NCBI GenBank assembly: GCA_945273735.1
Contig: CALYPJ010000014.1
Coordinates: forward strand, 1-32,124
DNA: 32,124 nt
Direction: 5' to 3'
Origin: an uncultured Lactobacillaceae bacterium
GTDB taxonomy: Bacteria; Bacillota; Bacilli; Lactobacillales; Lactobacillaceae
Shown here: piece after piece, positions 6,742 to 14,774 of the stretch
Layout of the letters: each line of letters opens with the position of its first letter
Position numbering within the stretch: position 1 is the stretch's first letter
Made by a program: the position numbers and the translations under genes
Notes under the pieces: generated by a model
Seen by the model: only the letters and a program-made list of their open reading frames with translations
Databases searched by the model: none
Told to the model about the DNA's origin: nothing

Positions 6742-9047
6742 TGGCAAAACGGACAAAATATGCAGGAGATGTAACTTTATCAGACTTAAACCAGACTGTT
6801 ACTCTTAAAGGATGGGTTCAAAAAAGACGTGACCTAGGGGCGATTATTTTTGTTGATTTAAGAGATCGGGCTGGGATTGTTCAAATTGTTTTTCGTGAAA
6901 ATGCCAGTAAAGAGTTACATGATCTTGCAGTAACTTTGCGTAATGAATATGTCATAGAGGTAACTGGACAAGTTAAAAAGCGTGCTGAAGGAGAAGCTAA
7001 TCATCATCTGAAAACTGGAGAAGTTGAAATTGAGGTAAGTGAATTAAAAATTTTAAATTCAGCGAAAACTTTACCTTTTAATATTGAAGATCAGGTTGAT
7101 GCTAAAGAAGATTTAAAATTGAAGTATCGTTATTTGGATTTACGACGACCTGAAATGCAAAAAGCGATTATTTTACGTTCAAAAGTTAAACATTCGATTC
7201 AAAGATTTATGGCGGCCCATAATTTTATTGATATCGAAACACCAAATTTGACAAAGTCAACTCCTGAAGGAGCTAGGGATTTCTTAGTTCCTTCCCGGAC
7301 AGCACAAGGGAACTTTTGGGCTTTACCCCAATCACCTCAATTGTTTAAACAACTATTAATGGCATCAGGATTTGACCGATATTATCAAATTGCACGCTGC
7401 TTTCGTGATGAAGATTTGAGAGGTGATCGTCAACCAGAGTTTACTCAGGTAGATTTAGAAACATCTTTTATGAGCGAAAATGAAATCATGGATTTGTCAG
7501 AGAAGCTTATTGCTCAAGTAGTTAAAGATGTTTTAGGGCAAGAAGTTAAACTTCCAATTCAACGGATGAATTGGGATGAAGCAGTTGATATTTATGGTTC
7601 GGATAAACCTGATTTACGTTTCGATATGAAATTAATTGATGTAGATCAAGTAGTTTCTAGAACAGATTTTAAAGTTTTTAAATCTGCTTTAGAAAATGGT
7701 GGTCGAGTTCGGGCACTAGTTGCACCACAAGCTGCTGAAAAATTTTCTCGTCGGGATCTTGATCAGTGGGGTAAGTATGTTAAACGGTTTGGTGCTAAAG
7801 GATTAGCATGGGTTAAAGTTACAAACGGTAGTTTAAACGGTCCAATAGCTAAATTTTTGAAGCCAGTAACTGAAGAATTATTAACTTGTACTAAAGCAAA
7901 TAATGGTGATTTAATTTTATTTGTTGCTGATAAGCGTAGCATAGTTAATGATACTTTGGGATACCTACGTACTTTTATTGCTGATAAATTAGAAATAATT
8001 GATGAAGATCAACTTCGCTTTGTTTGGGTTGTTAATTGGCCAATGTTTCATTATTCCGAAGAAGAGGGTCGTTATATGGCAGAACATCATCCGTTTACTT
8101 TACCCCAGGAGAAAACTCTTAAATATTTAGAAAGTGATCCTAGTAAAGTTTATGCATATGCTTATGATATTTGCCTTAATGGTTATGAATTAGGTGGGGG
8201 ATCATTAAGAATTTATACGCGGGAAATGCAGGAAAGAATGTTTAAAGCACTTGGCTTTACCCAAGAGGAAGCACAAGAACGTTTTGGATTCTTATTAAAT
8301 GCTTTAGATTATGGATTTCCACCTCATGGGGGATTAGCATTCGGTTTGGATCGTTTTGTCATGTTGTTAGCCAAGAAAAATAATATTCGTGATGTAATTG
8401 CTTTTCCTAAAAATTCTAAGGGTATTGAAGTATTAACTTCAGCTCCTAGTGAGGTTGATCCAAAGCAATTGACAGATTTATCCCTTGAAATAGTTCCTTC
8501 AATGTCATTAAAAATTCAAAAAGAAATCCAGAAAGTTAAAATTAACTCTCAATTGTTAATTCGACAAGCAAAAGTTAAAGATGCTCAAGAAATTCAAAAC
8601 CTGATTGCTGCTAATAGAGATTATTTAGCAAAATATTTACCATGGGCTTCAAATAATACTATTGTAAAAGAAAAACAGTTTTTACAAAAGGCGGAAACTG
8701 ATTTTGCCACTGGAGCAGTTTTATCTTATGTTATTGTAAAAAATGATAAGATTATTGGAACGATAGATTTACATGATATTAAAGAAGCTAAAGCTGAAAT
8801 TGGATATTGGCTAGCAGCAGATGAGCAACATCAAGGCATAATCCACAACTGTATTAAAGTTATAATTCAAAAAGTAGCATCATCTTTGAAATTACATCGT
8901 ATTATTATTCGAGTAGATCCGGATAATGAGCCTAGTCAGAAAGTAGCAAAAAATGCTGGATTTACTTATGAAGGATTAAGGTATAGTGATCATTTCATTG
9001 CTGGAGAGTATCGAAACTCTGAAGTTTATTATTATCTTTTGCCTTGA
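6741..9047 (+). CDS. aspS: Aspartyl-tRNA synthetase fused to a GNAT acetyltransferase-like domain
   Basis: Residues 1-590 are a complete bacterial AspRS, which charges tRNA-Asp. They comprise an N-terminal OB-fold anticodon domain, motif 2 starting [14 protein letters not shown] at residue 221, the bacterial insertion domain, and motif 3 GLAFGLDRF near 532-540. AspRS normally ends near residue 590. Here the frame runs on without a stop into about 170 residues of RimJ/RimL/YdaF-type GNAT fold: [40 protein letters not shown] (687-701), [13 protein letters not shown] and a YYYLLP end. Aligned by eye with RimL-type enzymes, the first Gly of the acetyl-CoA loop Q-G-x-G is His697, so catalysis is doubtful. 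An in-frame ATG at 8502 (Met588) has no good ribosome binding site. The start follows AGGAGA at 6729-6734. Confidence 0.93.
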   Translation: MAKRTKYAGDVTLSDLNQTVTLKGWVQKRRDLGAIIFVDLRDRAGIVQIVFRENASKELHDLAVTLRNEYVIEVTGQVKKRAEGEANHHLKTGEVEIEVSELKILNSAKTLPFNIEDQVDAKEDLKLKYRYLDLRRPEMQKAIILRSKVKHSIQRFMAAHNFIDIETPNLTKSTPEGARDFLVPSRTAQGNFWALPQSPQLFKQLLMASGFDRYYQIARCFRDEDLRGDRQPEFTQVDLETSFMSENEIMDLSEKLIAQVVKDVLGQEVKLPIQRMNWDEAVDIYGSDKPDLRFDMKLIDVDQVVSRTDFKVFKSALENGGRVRALVAPQAAEKFSRRDLDQWGKYVKRFGAKGLAWVKVTNGSLNGPIAKFLKPVTEELLTCTKANNGDLILFVADKRSIVNDTLGYLRTFIADKLEIIDEDQLRFVWVVNWPMFHYSEEEGRYMAEHHPFTLPQEKTLKYLESDPSKVYAYAYDICLNGYELGGGSLRIYTREMQERMFKALGFTQEEAQERFGFLLNALDYGFPPHGGLAFGLDRFVMLLAKKNNIRDVIAFPKNSKGIEVLTSAPSEVDPKQLTDLSLEIVPSMSLKIQKEIQKVKINSQLLIRQAKVKDAQEIQNLIAANRDYLAKYLPWASNNTIVKEKQFLQKAETDFATGAVLSYVIVKNDKIIGTIDLHDIKEAKAEIGYWLAADEQHQGIIHNCIKVIIQKVASSLKLHRIIIRVDPDNEPSQKVAKNAGFTYEGLRYSDHFIAGEYRNSEVYYYLLP

Positions 9048-9318
9048 TTTTTAATAATGCAAGTAATATATTAAAGGCTTTAAAATTATTTTTAAGTAAT
9101 TAAATAAATTTTAAATCTTTTTTTATTTGAACTAGTTTTAAAAATCTAAAACTAGTAGTATCTTTAAAGACAAAGATAATAACTTTGATAATTCAAAATC
9201 TTAAATTTCGTTATATTGATTTATATTTATTTAAATCAACATCAGTTTTAAAACTGAGACATAATTTATAACAACTTTTATCTGAGTTAAAACTAAATAA
9301 ATTATAAGAAGGTCAGTT
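9048..9318. other. AT-rich spacer with inverted repeats before lemA
   Basis: No gene is visible. Two clear inverted repeats occur: ACTAGTTTTA (9131-9140) with TAAAACTAGT (9147-9156), a perfect 10-bp stem with a 6-base loop, and the gapless palindrome TCAGTTTTAAAACTGA (9242-9257). The first could act as a weak terminator for hisS-aspS, but no T-run follows. The second lies about 60 bases before lemA and could be an operator. CATAAT at 9260-9265 is a possible -10 for lemA. Confidence 0.5.
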
Positions 9319-9906
9319 ATGAATAAAAATACCAAAAAATTACTTTGGATTGGAATTCCCGTGATTTTTATTTTAATCATTGTATTTTCGGCAATTGGAA
9401 CCTATAACTCTTTAGCTAAATCAAAACAAAATGTAGATGCACAATGGTCTCAGGTAGAAAATGTGATGCAACGACGTTATGATTTGATTCCTAATTTAGT
9501 TAATTCGGTTAAGGGCTCAATGAAACAAGAGCAAAAAGTGTTTGGTCAAATTGCAGAGGCTCGAAAAAGTTATGGTAATGCAAATTCAGCTTCTGATAAA
9601 ATGAAAGCAAATGCTAAAATTAATAGTTCAGTTGGGACATTAATTAATGCAATTAGTGAAAATTATCCAGAATTAAAGTCAAATGAAAATGTAAGTAGTT
9701 TAATGATTCAATTAGAAGGCAGCGAAAATCGGATTAGTGTTGAGCGCCGAAGATATAATGATCAGGTAAAAAAATATAATAATTCTATTGTTACTTTTCC
9801 TAAAAATTTAATGGCTGGGGCACTGGGATATCATCGTATATCTTATTTCCAAGCTGATGGTGAAGCTAAAAAAACTCCGACTGTTGATTTGGATACAGGT
9901 AAATAA
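9319..9906 (+). CDS. lemA: LemA family membrane-anchored protein
   Basis: A 195-residue LemA-family protein: one N-terminal membrane helix (about residues 9-27), then an all-helical domain facing outward. The signature follows the helix directly: QNVDAQWSQVENVMQRRYDL and IPNLVNSVKG, then ARKSYGNA, LMIQLEGSENRISVERRRYN and FPKNLMAGALGY. The cellular role of LemA proteins is not settled; they are often encoded next to TPM-domain proteins, as here. AAGAAGG at 9306-9312 is the ribosome binding site. It is probably co-transcribed with the next gene, since no terminator separates them. Confidence 0.93.
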   Translation: MNKNTKKLLWIGIPVIFILIIVFSAIGTYNSLAKSKQNVDAQWSQVENVMQRRYDLIPNLVNSVKGSMKQEQKVFGQIAEARKSYGNANSASDKMKANAKINSSVGTLINAISENYPELKSNENVSSLMIQLEGSENRISVERRRYNDQVKKYNNSIVTFPKNLMAGALGYHRISYFQADGEAKKTPTVDLDTGK

Positions 9907-9982
9907 AATTTTATAGATTTCAAATATAGTAAAAAGATCCACGGGATTAGTTTGCCAACATTTGAATTAGTTGGGAGTATTG

Positions 9983-10840
9983 ATGGTTATAAATTCAAAA
10001 TTAGTTAACAAAATAAATCATACAGTTTTACAGTATTTCCTTTTGCTGATGACACTTTGTTTAAGTTTAACTTTAGAACTTAGACCAATTCACGCTGCTA
10101 CTAAATTACCTGATTCGCCAACTACTTTTTATTATGATGAAACTAATACTCTTGATGAAACAACTAAAAAATTGGTACAAAGTAAGAACCTTTTTTATGA
10201 AAAAAAATCTGCAGCTCCTCAAGTAATTTTAGCTGTGGTTAATTCTACAGGCGATGATGATATTGATGATTATGCTGCTGATTTGTTTAATAAATGGCAT
10301 ATTGGGAGTAAGTCTAAAGATAATGGCATATTAATACTTTATGCAATAAATGAAGGAAAAAGAAATGTTAGAATTGAAGTAGGTTATGGATTAGAAGAAG
10401 ATATTCCTGATGCTTTAGCTGGAAAAATTCTTCAAAATAATAAAAGTAAATTAAAATCTAATTCCACTGAGAACATAAATCAAGGTTTACAGCAAGTTTT
10501 TAAAGATGTAGTTGGTATTATTGATCGATCAAATGGTTATAAGTCAAATGAAGTAAAATATGGCGATAAATATTCTTCAGATTATAGTAAAGGTGAAAAG
10601 ATTTTTTCCCGTTATTTATTCATCTTTATTGTGATACTATTTGCTATTATGGCAACAATAAAACCTCGCCGGCTTAGCATTAATGGTAGACGGCGCAGTC
10701 TTCTTTATTGGCTCATTTGGTTTCTTAATAGTCATGGTGGTAATGGTAGTGGATTTGGTGGTTTTGGTGACGATTCTTCTAGTGACGGCGGCTTTTCAGG
10801 AGGTGGCGGTTCTTCAGGTGGCGGTGGTTCTAGTATTTAA
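9983..10840 (+). CDS. TPM-domain (YgcG-like) secreted membrane protein
   Basis: The 285-residue product has a signal peptide (hydrophobic core about 15-31, cleavage probable after IHA-A near 38-39). A TPM domain follows (about 45-185: PTTFYYDETNTLDETTKKL, VEVGYGLEED-like core, DALAGKIL), then a membrane helix (about 209-225), a short basic hydrophobic stretch and a Gly/Ser-rich tail (GGFSGGGGSSGGGGSS). TPM domains occur in photosystem repair and in bacterial envelope proteins of unclear biochemistry. ATG 9983 is chosen over the upstream TTG at 9971 because GGGAG at 9973-9977 is correctly spaced only for it. It pairs with lemA, 76 bases upstream, and ends at the terminator at 10847. Confidence 0.9.
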   Translation: MVINSKLVNKINHTVLQYFLLLMTLCLSLTLELRPIHAATKLPDSPTTFYYDETNTLDETTKKLVQSKNLFYEKKSAAPQVILAVVNSTGDDDIDDYAADLFNKWHIGSKSKDNGILILYAINEGKRNVRIEVGYGLEEDIPDALAGKILQNNKSKLKSNSTENINQGLQQVFKDVVGIIDRSNGYKSNEVKYGDKYSSDYSKGEKIFSRYLFIFIVILFAIMATIKPRRLSINGRRRSLLYWLIWFLNSHGGNGSGFGGFGDDSSSDGGFSGGGGSSGGGGSSI

Positions 10841-10846
10841 AATTTT

Positions 10847-10874
10847 AAAAAGCGTTGGATTTCCAACGCTTTTT
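10847..10874 (+). terminator. Rho-independent terminator after the TPM gene
   Basis: AAAAAGCGTTGG (10847-10858) pairs perfectly with CCAACGCTTTTT (10863-10874), with a 4-base loop. It begins 7 bases after the TPM stop and ends the lemA-TPM unit. The A-tract on the other arm means it could also work on the minus strand, but no minus-strand gene abuts it. Confidence 0.92.
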
Positions 10875-11029
10875 AGTTATTGATATTTTCAAATTATAAA
10901 TACTACTTATTTTTGAATAGATAATATATAAAAAATCTGTAGATTGATTTATAATTTTAAACATATACTTCAATTCTTGAAATTTTAGATAAATAAAACT
11001 TTTTTTATTCCTAATATTGATAAAAACCA

Positions 11030-11055
11030 TTAACATTTTCCCAATTTAATGTTAA
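11030..11055. promoter_or_regulatory. Inverted repeat upstream of the membrane protein gene
   Basis: TTAACATT (11030-11037) and AATGTTAA (11048-11055) form a perfect 8-bp inverted repeat with a 10-base spacer, about 65-90 bases before the ATG of the next gene. The spacing places the half-sites about 18 bases centre to centre, compatible with a dimeric DNA-binding protein. It is a candidate operator with an unknown regulator. I could not fix a convincing -35/-10 pair nearby. Confidence 0.35.
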
Positions 11056-11119
11056 TTTAAAATAATTTTACAATTTTTTAAAAAATAAAGGGGATTAATT
11101 TTAGCAGAATAATAAAATC

Positions 11120-12304
11120 ATGGCTAAGAAAGAATATAATTTAGATATTGTTGAAGAAGTTTCACGTATAAAATTACCTGCAAATCGTCAGTTTAAACTA
11201 AAAGTTGGATCGTCTACATATCAAATTAAATTAGTTGAGGAAGAAGAAAATCAACAATCGTCTTTAATTCGAGAATCAATTATTCCTGTTTTAAGTGGAA
11301 GTTTAGTTTTTTTAATTTTAGCTCACTTAACAAAACAAAGTTCATTACCAATTGTTGGAAATGATTCAATTAGTAGCTTTGTTATTTTAATTGGTGCAAT
11401 AACCACTTTTATTTTGTTATGCCGGAATTTTATTTCTGAAAAGAAAAAAAAATTAGGGAAATTTAAAAAAATGTCTTATCGGAATTTTATAACAATTTTG
11501 CTTGCTTTTACCTTAATTTCCGTATTTTTTCTTTTAGGATTTTTTTGGTTATTGGGGATAGCGTTCAAAGATGCTAGATTTGATTGTTATACTGCAACGC
11601 TTTTTGCTTTTATTATTTTAGCAATTACTGATTATGGGGTATTGCTTACATTACAAAATTTTTCCTCAGGTTTAATAACCAATTTATTAATAATTGTTAT
11701 TATAAGTGGTGTCGCTTTTTCAATTATAATGAATCAAAATTCTCACTGGTGGCAAATTAATTTAAGCTTTTTAGGTTCACATGCAGCTAAGTATTCCTGG
11801 CAATTTAATTTTACCTTAATTTTATCAGCTCTATTACTGGTTGCTTTAATTGATTATCTTTTTATTGCTTTAAAGAAGAAATTCCCTCATAATCGTCGTT
11901 TAAGTTTATTGAGATTTACTTTAACTTTGACAGCTTTATCGCTAGCAGGAGTAGGATTATTTCCTAACATCCATGGGACAATATATCATCAAATTCATGA
12001 TAATTTTGCTTTTTTAATGGTCTATTTAATTTTTTTACAAATTATTTTAATTAAATGGCTTTTACCTCAAGTAACAAAAACTTTTTTAATTACTTCATAT
12101 GTTATGAGTGGGTTAATTTTAATTGCAGCATTTCTATGGCGAGTACTTCATTATTTTTCTTTAACAGCTTTTGAAATTGTTGGTTTTATTTTGGCTTTTT
12201 CTTGGTTGTTATTATTAATTCAAAACTTAGAATATTTAAGCCGAGAGAAAATTTTAACTTTCAATTTACCTCTTTTAAATCGAGCTAAATCTAATAAACC
12301 ATAA
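11120..12304 (+). CDS. Polytopic membrane protein of unknown function
   Basis: I do not recognise this 394-residue protein. It has a cytosolic N-terminal stretch of about 50 residues (MAKKEYNLDIVEEVSRIKLP, then a charged VEEEENQQ). About ten hydrophobic segments follow to near residue 375, then a basic tail (NRAKSNKP). A short Lys-rich loop (EKKKKLGKFKK) near residue 105-115 and RNFISEK suggest inside-positive loops. No transporter, kinase or glycosyltransferase motif is evident. ATG 11120 is the first start after an in-frame stop. It lacks a close Shine-Dalgarno; the nearest, AGGGGA, is about 25 bases upstream. Terminators on both sides (10847 and 12331) make it a single-gene unit. Confidence 0.8.
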   Translation: MAKKEYNLDIVEEVSRIKLPANRQFKLKVGSSTYQIKLVEEEENQQSSLIRESIIPVLSGSLVFLILAHLTKQSSLPIVGNDSISSFVILIGAITTFILLCRNFISEKKKKLGKFKKMSYRNFITILLAFTLISVFFLLGFFWLLGIAFKDARFDCYTATLFAFIILAITDYGVLLTLQNFSSGLITNLLIIVIISGVAFSIIMNQNSHWWQINLSFLGSHAAKYSWQFNFTLILSALLLVALIDYLFIALKKKFPHNRRLSLLRFTLTLTALSLAGVGLFPNIHGTIYHQIHDNFAFLMVYLIFLQIILIKWLLPQVTKTFLITSYVMSGLILIAAFLWRVLHYFSLTAFEIVGFILAFSWLLLLIQNLEYLSREKILTFNLPLLNRAKSNKP

Positions 12305-12330
12305 CGACTCAATTTGGATTAAAGAATATT

Positions 12331-12377
12331 AAAAAGCCCATGAAAAAGCGCTGTGTCGCTTATTCAATGGGCTTTTT
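12331..12377. terminator. Bidirectional terminator between convergent genes
   Basis: AAAAAGCCCAT (12331-12341) pairs with ATGGGCTTTTTT (12367-12377), and an inner stem AAGCG/CGCTT closes a CTGTGT loop, with one bulge. The flanking A- and T-runs let it serve both the rightward membrane protein gene and the leftward pepF. Confidence 0.9.
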
Positions 12378-12402
12378 TAATTTATATTAGCTTTAAATGA
12401 AC

Positions 12403-14202
12403 CTAAATAAATTTTTGAGCTAATTTAGAGTATTCATTAATATCTGATTTAATTAAATCAGCTCCGGATTGCCAAAATTCCTTTTGGGTTAAATCAACAC
12501 CTAAGTGTTTTTGGGCTAATTCTTCTACAGTCATATTTGCTGTATCTCTTAATAAAGCAATATATTTATCCTCAAATCCAGATCCACTTTTTTGAGCAAA
12601 TGAATAAATTCCCAAACTAAATAGATAGCCGAAAGTATACGGAAAATTATAAAATGGTACAGTGTCACCAAAGAAATGTAGCTTACTAGTCCAAAAATGG
12701 GGATGATATCCTTCAGGATCTAATGCACCAGCAAAAGCTTCTTTTTGGGCTTCTTTCATCATTTCATTTAGTTCTTGTGGAGTTAGAATTCGTTTTTGTC
12801 GCTCAGTATAAAAATGTTTTTCAAAGAGATATCGAGCATGAATATTCATAAACATTGCAACTGCATTAACCATTTTTGCATCAAGTAAAGTTAATTTTTC
12901 ACTATCTGATTGAGCATTAGCAACATTTGCAGTATTAATAATAGTTTCAGCAAAAGTTGAAGCAGTTTCAGCCACATTCATTGCGTAGTTTTGTCGCCAA
13001 GCCGGTAAATCAAACAACTGCATTGAGTGGAAAACATGACCTAATTCATGACCAATTGTTGCTGCATCGTTAACCGAACCAGTGAAAGTTAAGAAAACAC
13101 GGGCTTCTTTTTTAATTGGTAAAGGAGTTTCAAAACCACCAGGTTGTTTACCTGGACGATCTTCAGCTTCAATCCAACGATGATTAAAAGCATATTGAGC
13201 AACTTTTCCCATTTTTGGCGAGAATTTAGTAAAGTTTTTAACAATTAAGTCAGCTGCTTCATCAAAGGTCATTTTGCGTGCTTGATAACCAGGTAAACTT
13301 AGTGGAGCAGACTGATCTTGCCAAGAAATTTTAGTTGTTGGTAATTTTAAAAGTTTGGCTTTACATTGTAGAAAATCAACTAACATTTGTTTATTATCTT
13401 TGACAACTGACCACATTGTATTTAGAGTTTTCCGACTCATTCGGTTAAGTTCAAGAGGATATTCGAGAAAGTCATTATAGTGATGAGCTTGATAGTCGGT
13501 TAAACGTGATCCTGCTAAATGGTTTAAAGTGTCTGCGGAAAGATTTTCTGCTTTTCCCCACATTTGCTCGTAACTATCCATTAAATTTTTACGAGCAGAG
13601 TTATTATGAATACTATCTAAGAGATTTAATGCTTGACCAGCACTAACTTTGTGTTCTATTCCTTTTTCATCTTGATAGCTGGTACTTAGTCCTGAAGCAA
13701 TTGTTTCATAATGATTTGACCAGGCATATAATGCATCTTTTTGAAGTTGCGCAATGATTTTTTCAGTAGCTGGATCAAGTAACCTTTGAGCTTGTTGACG
13801 TTGCTCTTTTAAGGCAAATTGAATTTCAGCTAGCTGAGGATCGTTTAGTAGTTTAGTAAATTCACTATCGTTTAATTGTGCTAATTTACGACCCCAATTT
13901 TGCTGAGCTTCTATGAATTTTAATTCTAGTTTATCTATTTCTCCAAATTTTGCTTTTACACGGGTATCTGTATAAAAAGCAGCTTGCCACATTCCAACAA
14001 ATGCGCTGATTTCATATAATTCAGCTTGAATTTCTTGCAGCTTTTGTGCTAATAAGGGCATCTGGTCTAAAGTAATATTTCTTAATAAATCGTTGACCTT
14101 AGTTATTTTTTGTTCAGTTTCTTTTATAGCAGTCTTTAATTCAGGTGAATCAATGTTACCACCATATAAATTATTCAAATCCCAGGTTTCTTTTAGTGCC
14201 AT
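12403..14202 (-). CDS. pepF: Oligoendopeptidase F (M3B zinc peptidase)
   Basis: A cytosolic zinc oligopeptidase that cleaves medium-length peptides (roughly 7-17 residues in characterised lactic acid bacterial PepF), part of the peptide-use pathway. The 599-residue protein carries the M3 zinc site HELGH at residues 385-389 in TIGHELGHVFHSM, a downstream ETASTFAE that supplies the third ligand, and the C-terminal YPYTFGYLFSLG-type block of the family. The frame is open 12 codons further upstream, but ATG 14202 is preferred: AAAGGA lies 8 bases before it and MALKETWDLNNLY is the usual PepF N-terminus. It is a single-gene unit ending at the shared terminator. Confidence 0.95.
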   Translation of the reverse strand: MALKETWDLNNLYGGNIDSPELKTAIKETEQKITKVNDLLRNITLDQMPLLAQKLQEIQAELYEISAFVGMWQAAFYTDTRVKAKFGEIDKLELKFIEAQQNWGRKLAQLNDSEFTKLLNDPQLAEIQFALKEQRQQAQRLLDPATEKIIAQLQKDALYAWSNHYETIASGLSTSYQDEKGIEHKVSAGQALNLLDSIHNNSARKNLMDSYEQMWGKAENLSADTLNHLAGSRLTDYQAHHYNDFLEYPLELNRMSRKTLNTMWSVVKDNKQMLVDFLQCKAKLLKLPTTKISWQDQSAPLSLPGYQARKMTFDEAADLIVKNFTKFSPKMGKVAQYAFNHRWIEAEDRPGKQPGGFETPLPIKKEARVFLTFTGSVNDAATIGHELGHVFHSMQLFDLPAWRQNYAMNVAETASTFAETIINTANVANAQSDSEKLTLLDAKMVNAVAMFMNIHARYLFEKHFYTERQKRILTPQELNEMMKEAQKEAFAGALDPEGYHPHFWTSKLHFFGDTVPFYNFPYTFGYLFSLGIYSFAQKSGSGFEDKYIALLRDTANMTVEELAQKHLGVDLTQKEFWQSGADLIKSDINEYSKLAQKFI

Positions 14203-14336
14203 TCTTAATATCCTTTCTTTAATGATATGAATAATCATACATTTTTTGTTAAAAATAGTTAAGCTTTTTTCAATATTTCAATTAGACCTTGAATTTTTAT
14301 GTTAAATTAATCTAAATTAGTTTAGCGAAAATGATT

Positions 14337-14365
14337 TTGCTAATAATAAGAAAATATGCTAAAAT
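14337..14365 (+). promoter_or_regulatory. Sigma-A type promoter of rplU-rpmA
   Basis: TTGCTA (14337-14342), a 17-base spacer and TAAAAT (14360-14365), preceded by an extended -10 TG (14357-14358). Transcription would begin near 14372, just ahead of the L21 leader, which fits well. Confidence 0.75.
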
Positions 14366-14369
14366 TTGT

Positions 14370-14440
14370 TAGTTGTATGTATGCAACCGCACCAATTGGG
14401 ATTAATTTATTTCCCTTAGGGCGAGTCTAATATAGGAGTA
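14370..14440 (+). ncRNA. Ribosomal protein L21 leader
   Basis: The untranslated region before rplU starts with a hairpin GTTG/CAAC (about 14372-14387), then CGCACCAATTGGG and CCCTTAGGGCGAG, and ends just before the AGGAGT ribosome binding site. Position and layout match the L21 leader family of Firmicutes, which is thought to let L21 or an assembly intermediate control the operon. The assignment rests on position and general form; the consensus was not searched. Confidence 0.7.
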
Positions 14441-14447
14441 GAATCAA

Positions 14448-14762
14448 ATGTACGCAGTTTTTGCAAATGGTGGCAAACAATATAAAGCTAAAGTTGGAGA
14501 TACACTTTTTCTCGAAAAAATTGATCAAGACGTAGATAGTGAAGTAACTTTTGATCAAATTTTATTGATTTCCGATGATGATAATAAAATTACAGTTGGT
14601 AATCCAATAATTGCTGGAGCAACAATTAAGGCAAAAGTAGAAAAACAAGGTAAAGAGAAAAAGGTTGTGACTTTTAAATACAAAGCAAAGAAACATTACC
14701 ATACGAAGCAGGGACATCGTCAACCCTATACTCGTGTTTCTATTGAATCAATTAACGTCTAG
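14448..14762 (+). CDS. rplU: 50S ribosomal protein L21
   Basis: A 104-residue L21, an early-assembly protein that binds 23S rRNA. It begins MYAVFANGGKQYKAKVGDTL and contains the C-terminal rRNA-binding KYKAKKHYHTKQGHRQPYT. The length is normal. AGGAGT lies just upstream. It is first in the unit with rpmA; the gap to rpmA is only 12 bases, with no room for the prp protease gene found there in most Firmicutes. Confidence 0.97.
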   Translation: MYAVFANGGKQYKAKVGDTLFLEKIDQDVDSEVTFDQILLISDDDNKITVGNPIIAGATIKAKVEKQGKEKKVVTFKYKAKKHYHTKQGHRQPYTRVSIESINV

Positions 14763-14774
14763 AGGTAAGTAAAA

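Noticed and set aside
8502-9047. Separate GNAT gene starting at ATG 8502
   Set aside because: The frame is continuous with AspRS with no stop, and no Shine-Dalgarno precedes the ATG; a fusion is the simpler reading.
9131-9156. Terminator for hisS-aspS
   Set aside because: The stem is perfect but no T-run follows on either strand in the right place, so it is listed only as an inverted repeat.
10683-10883. Plus-strand 66-codon hydrophobic frame over the TPM tail
   Set aside because: Its Val/Leu-rich sequence is the frame-shifted reading of the Gly/Ser-rich tail (GGN codons), and it runs through the terminator.
10845-11036. Minus-strand 63-codon frame
   Set aside because: It contains the terminator hairpin, is extremely Ile/Lys-rich as AT-rich spacers are, and has no ribosome binding site.
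12403-14238. Longer PepF start at 14238
   Set aside because: The extra 12 codons contain the good ribosome binding site for the ATG at 14202, and the shorter protein has the family N-terminus.
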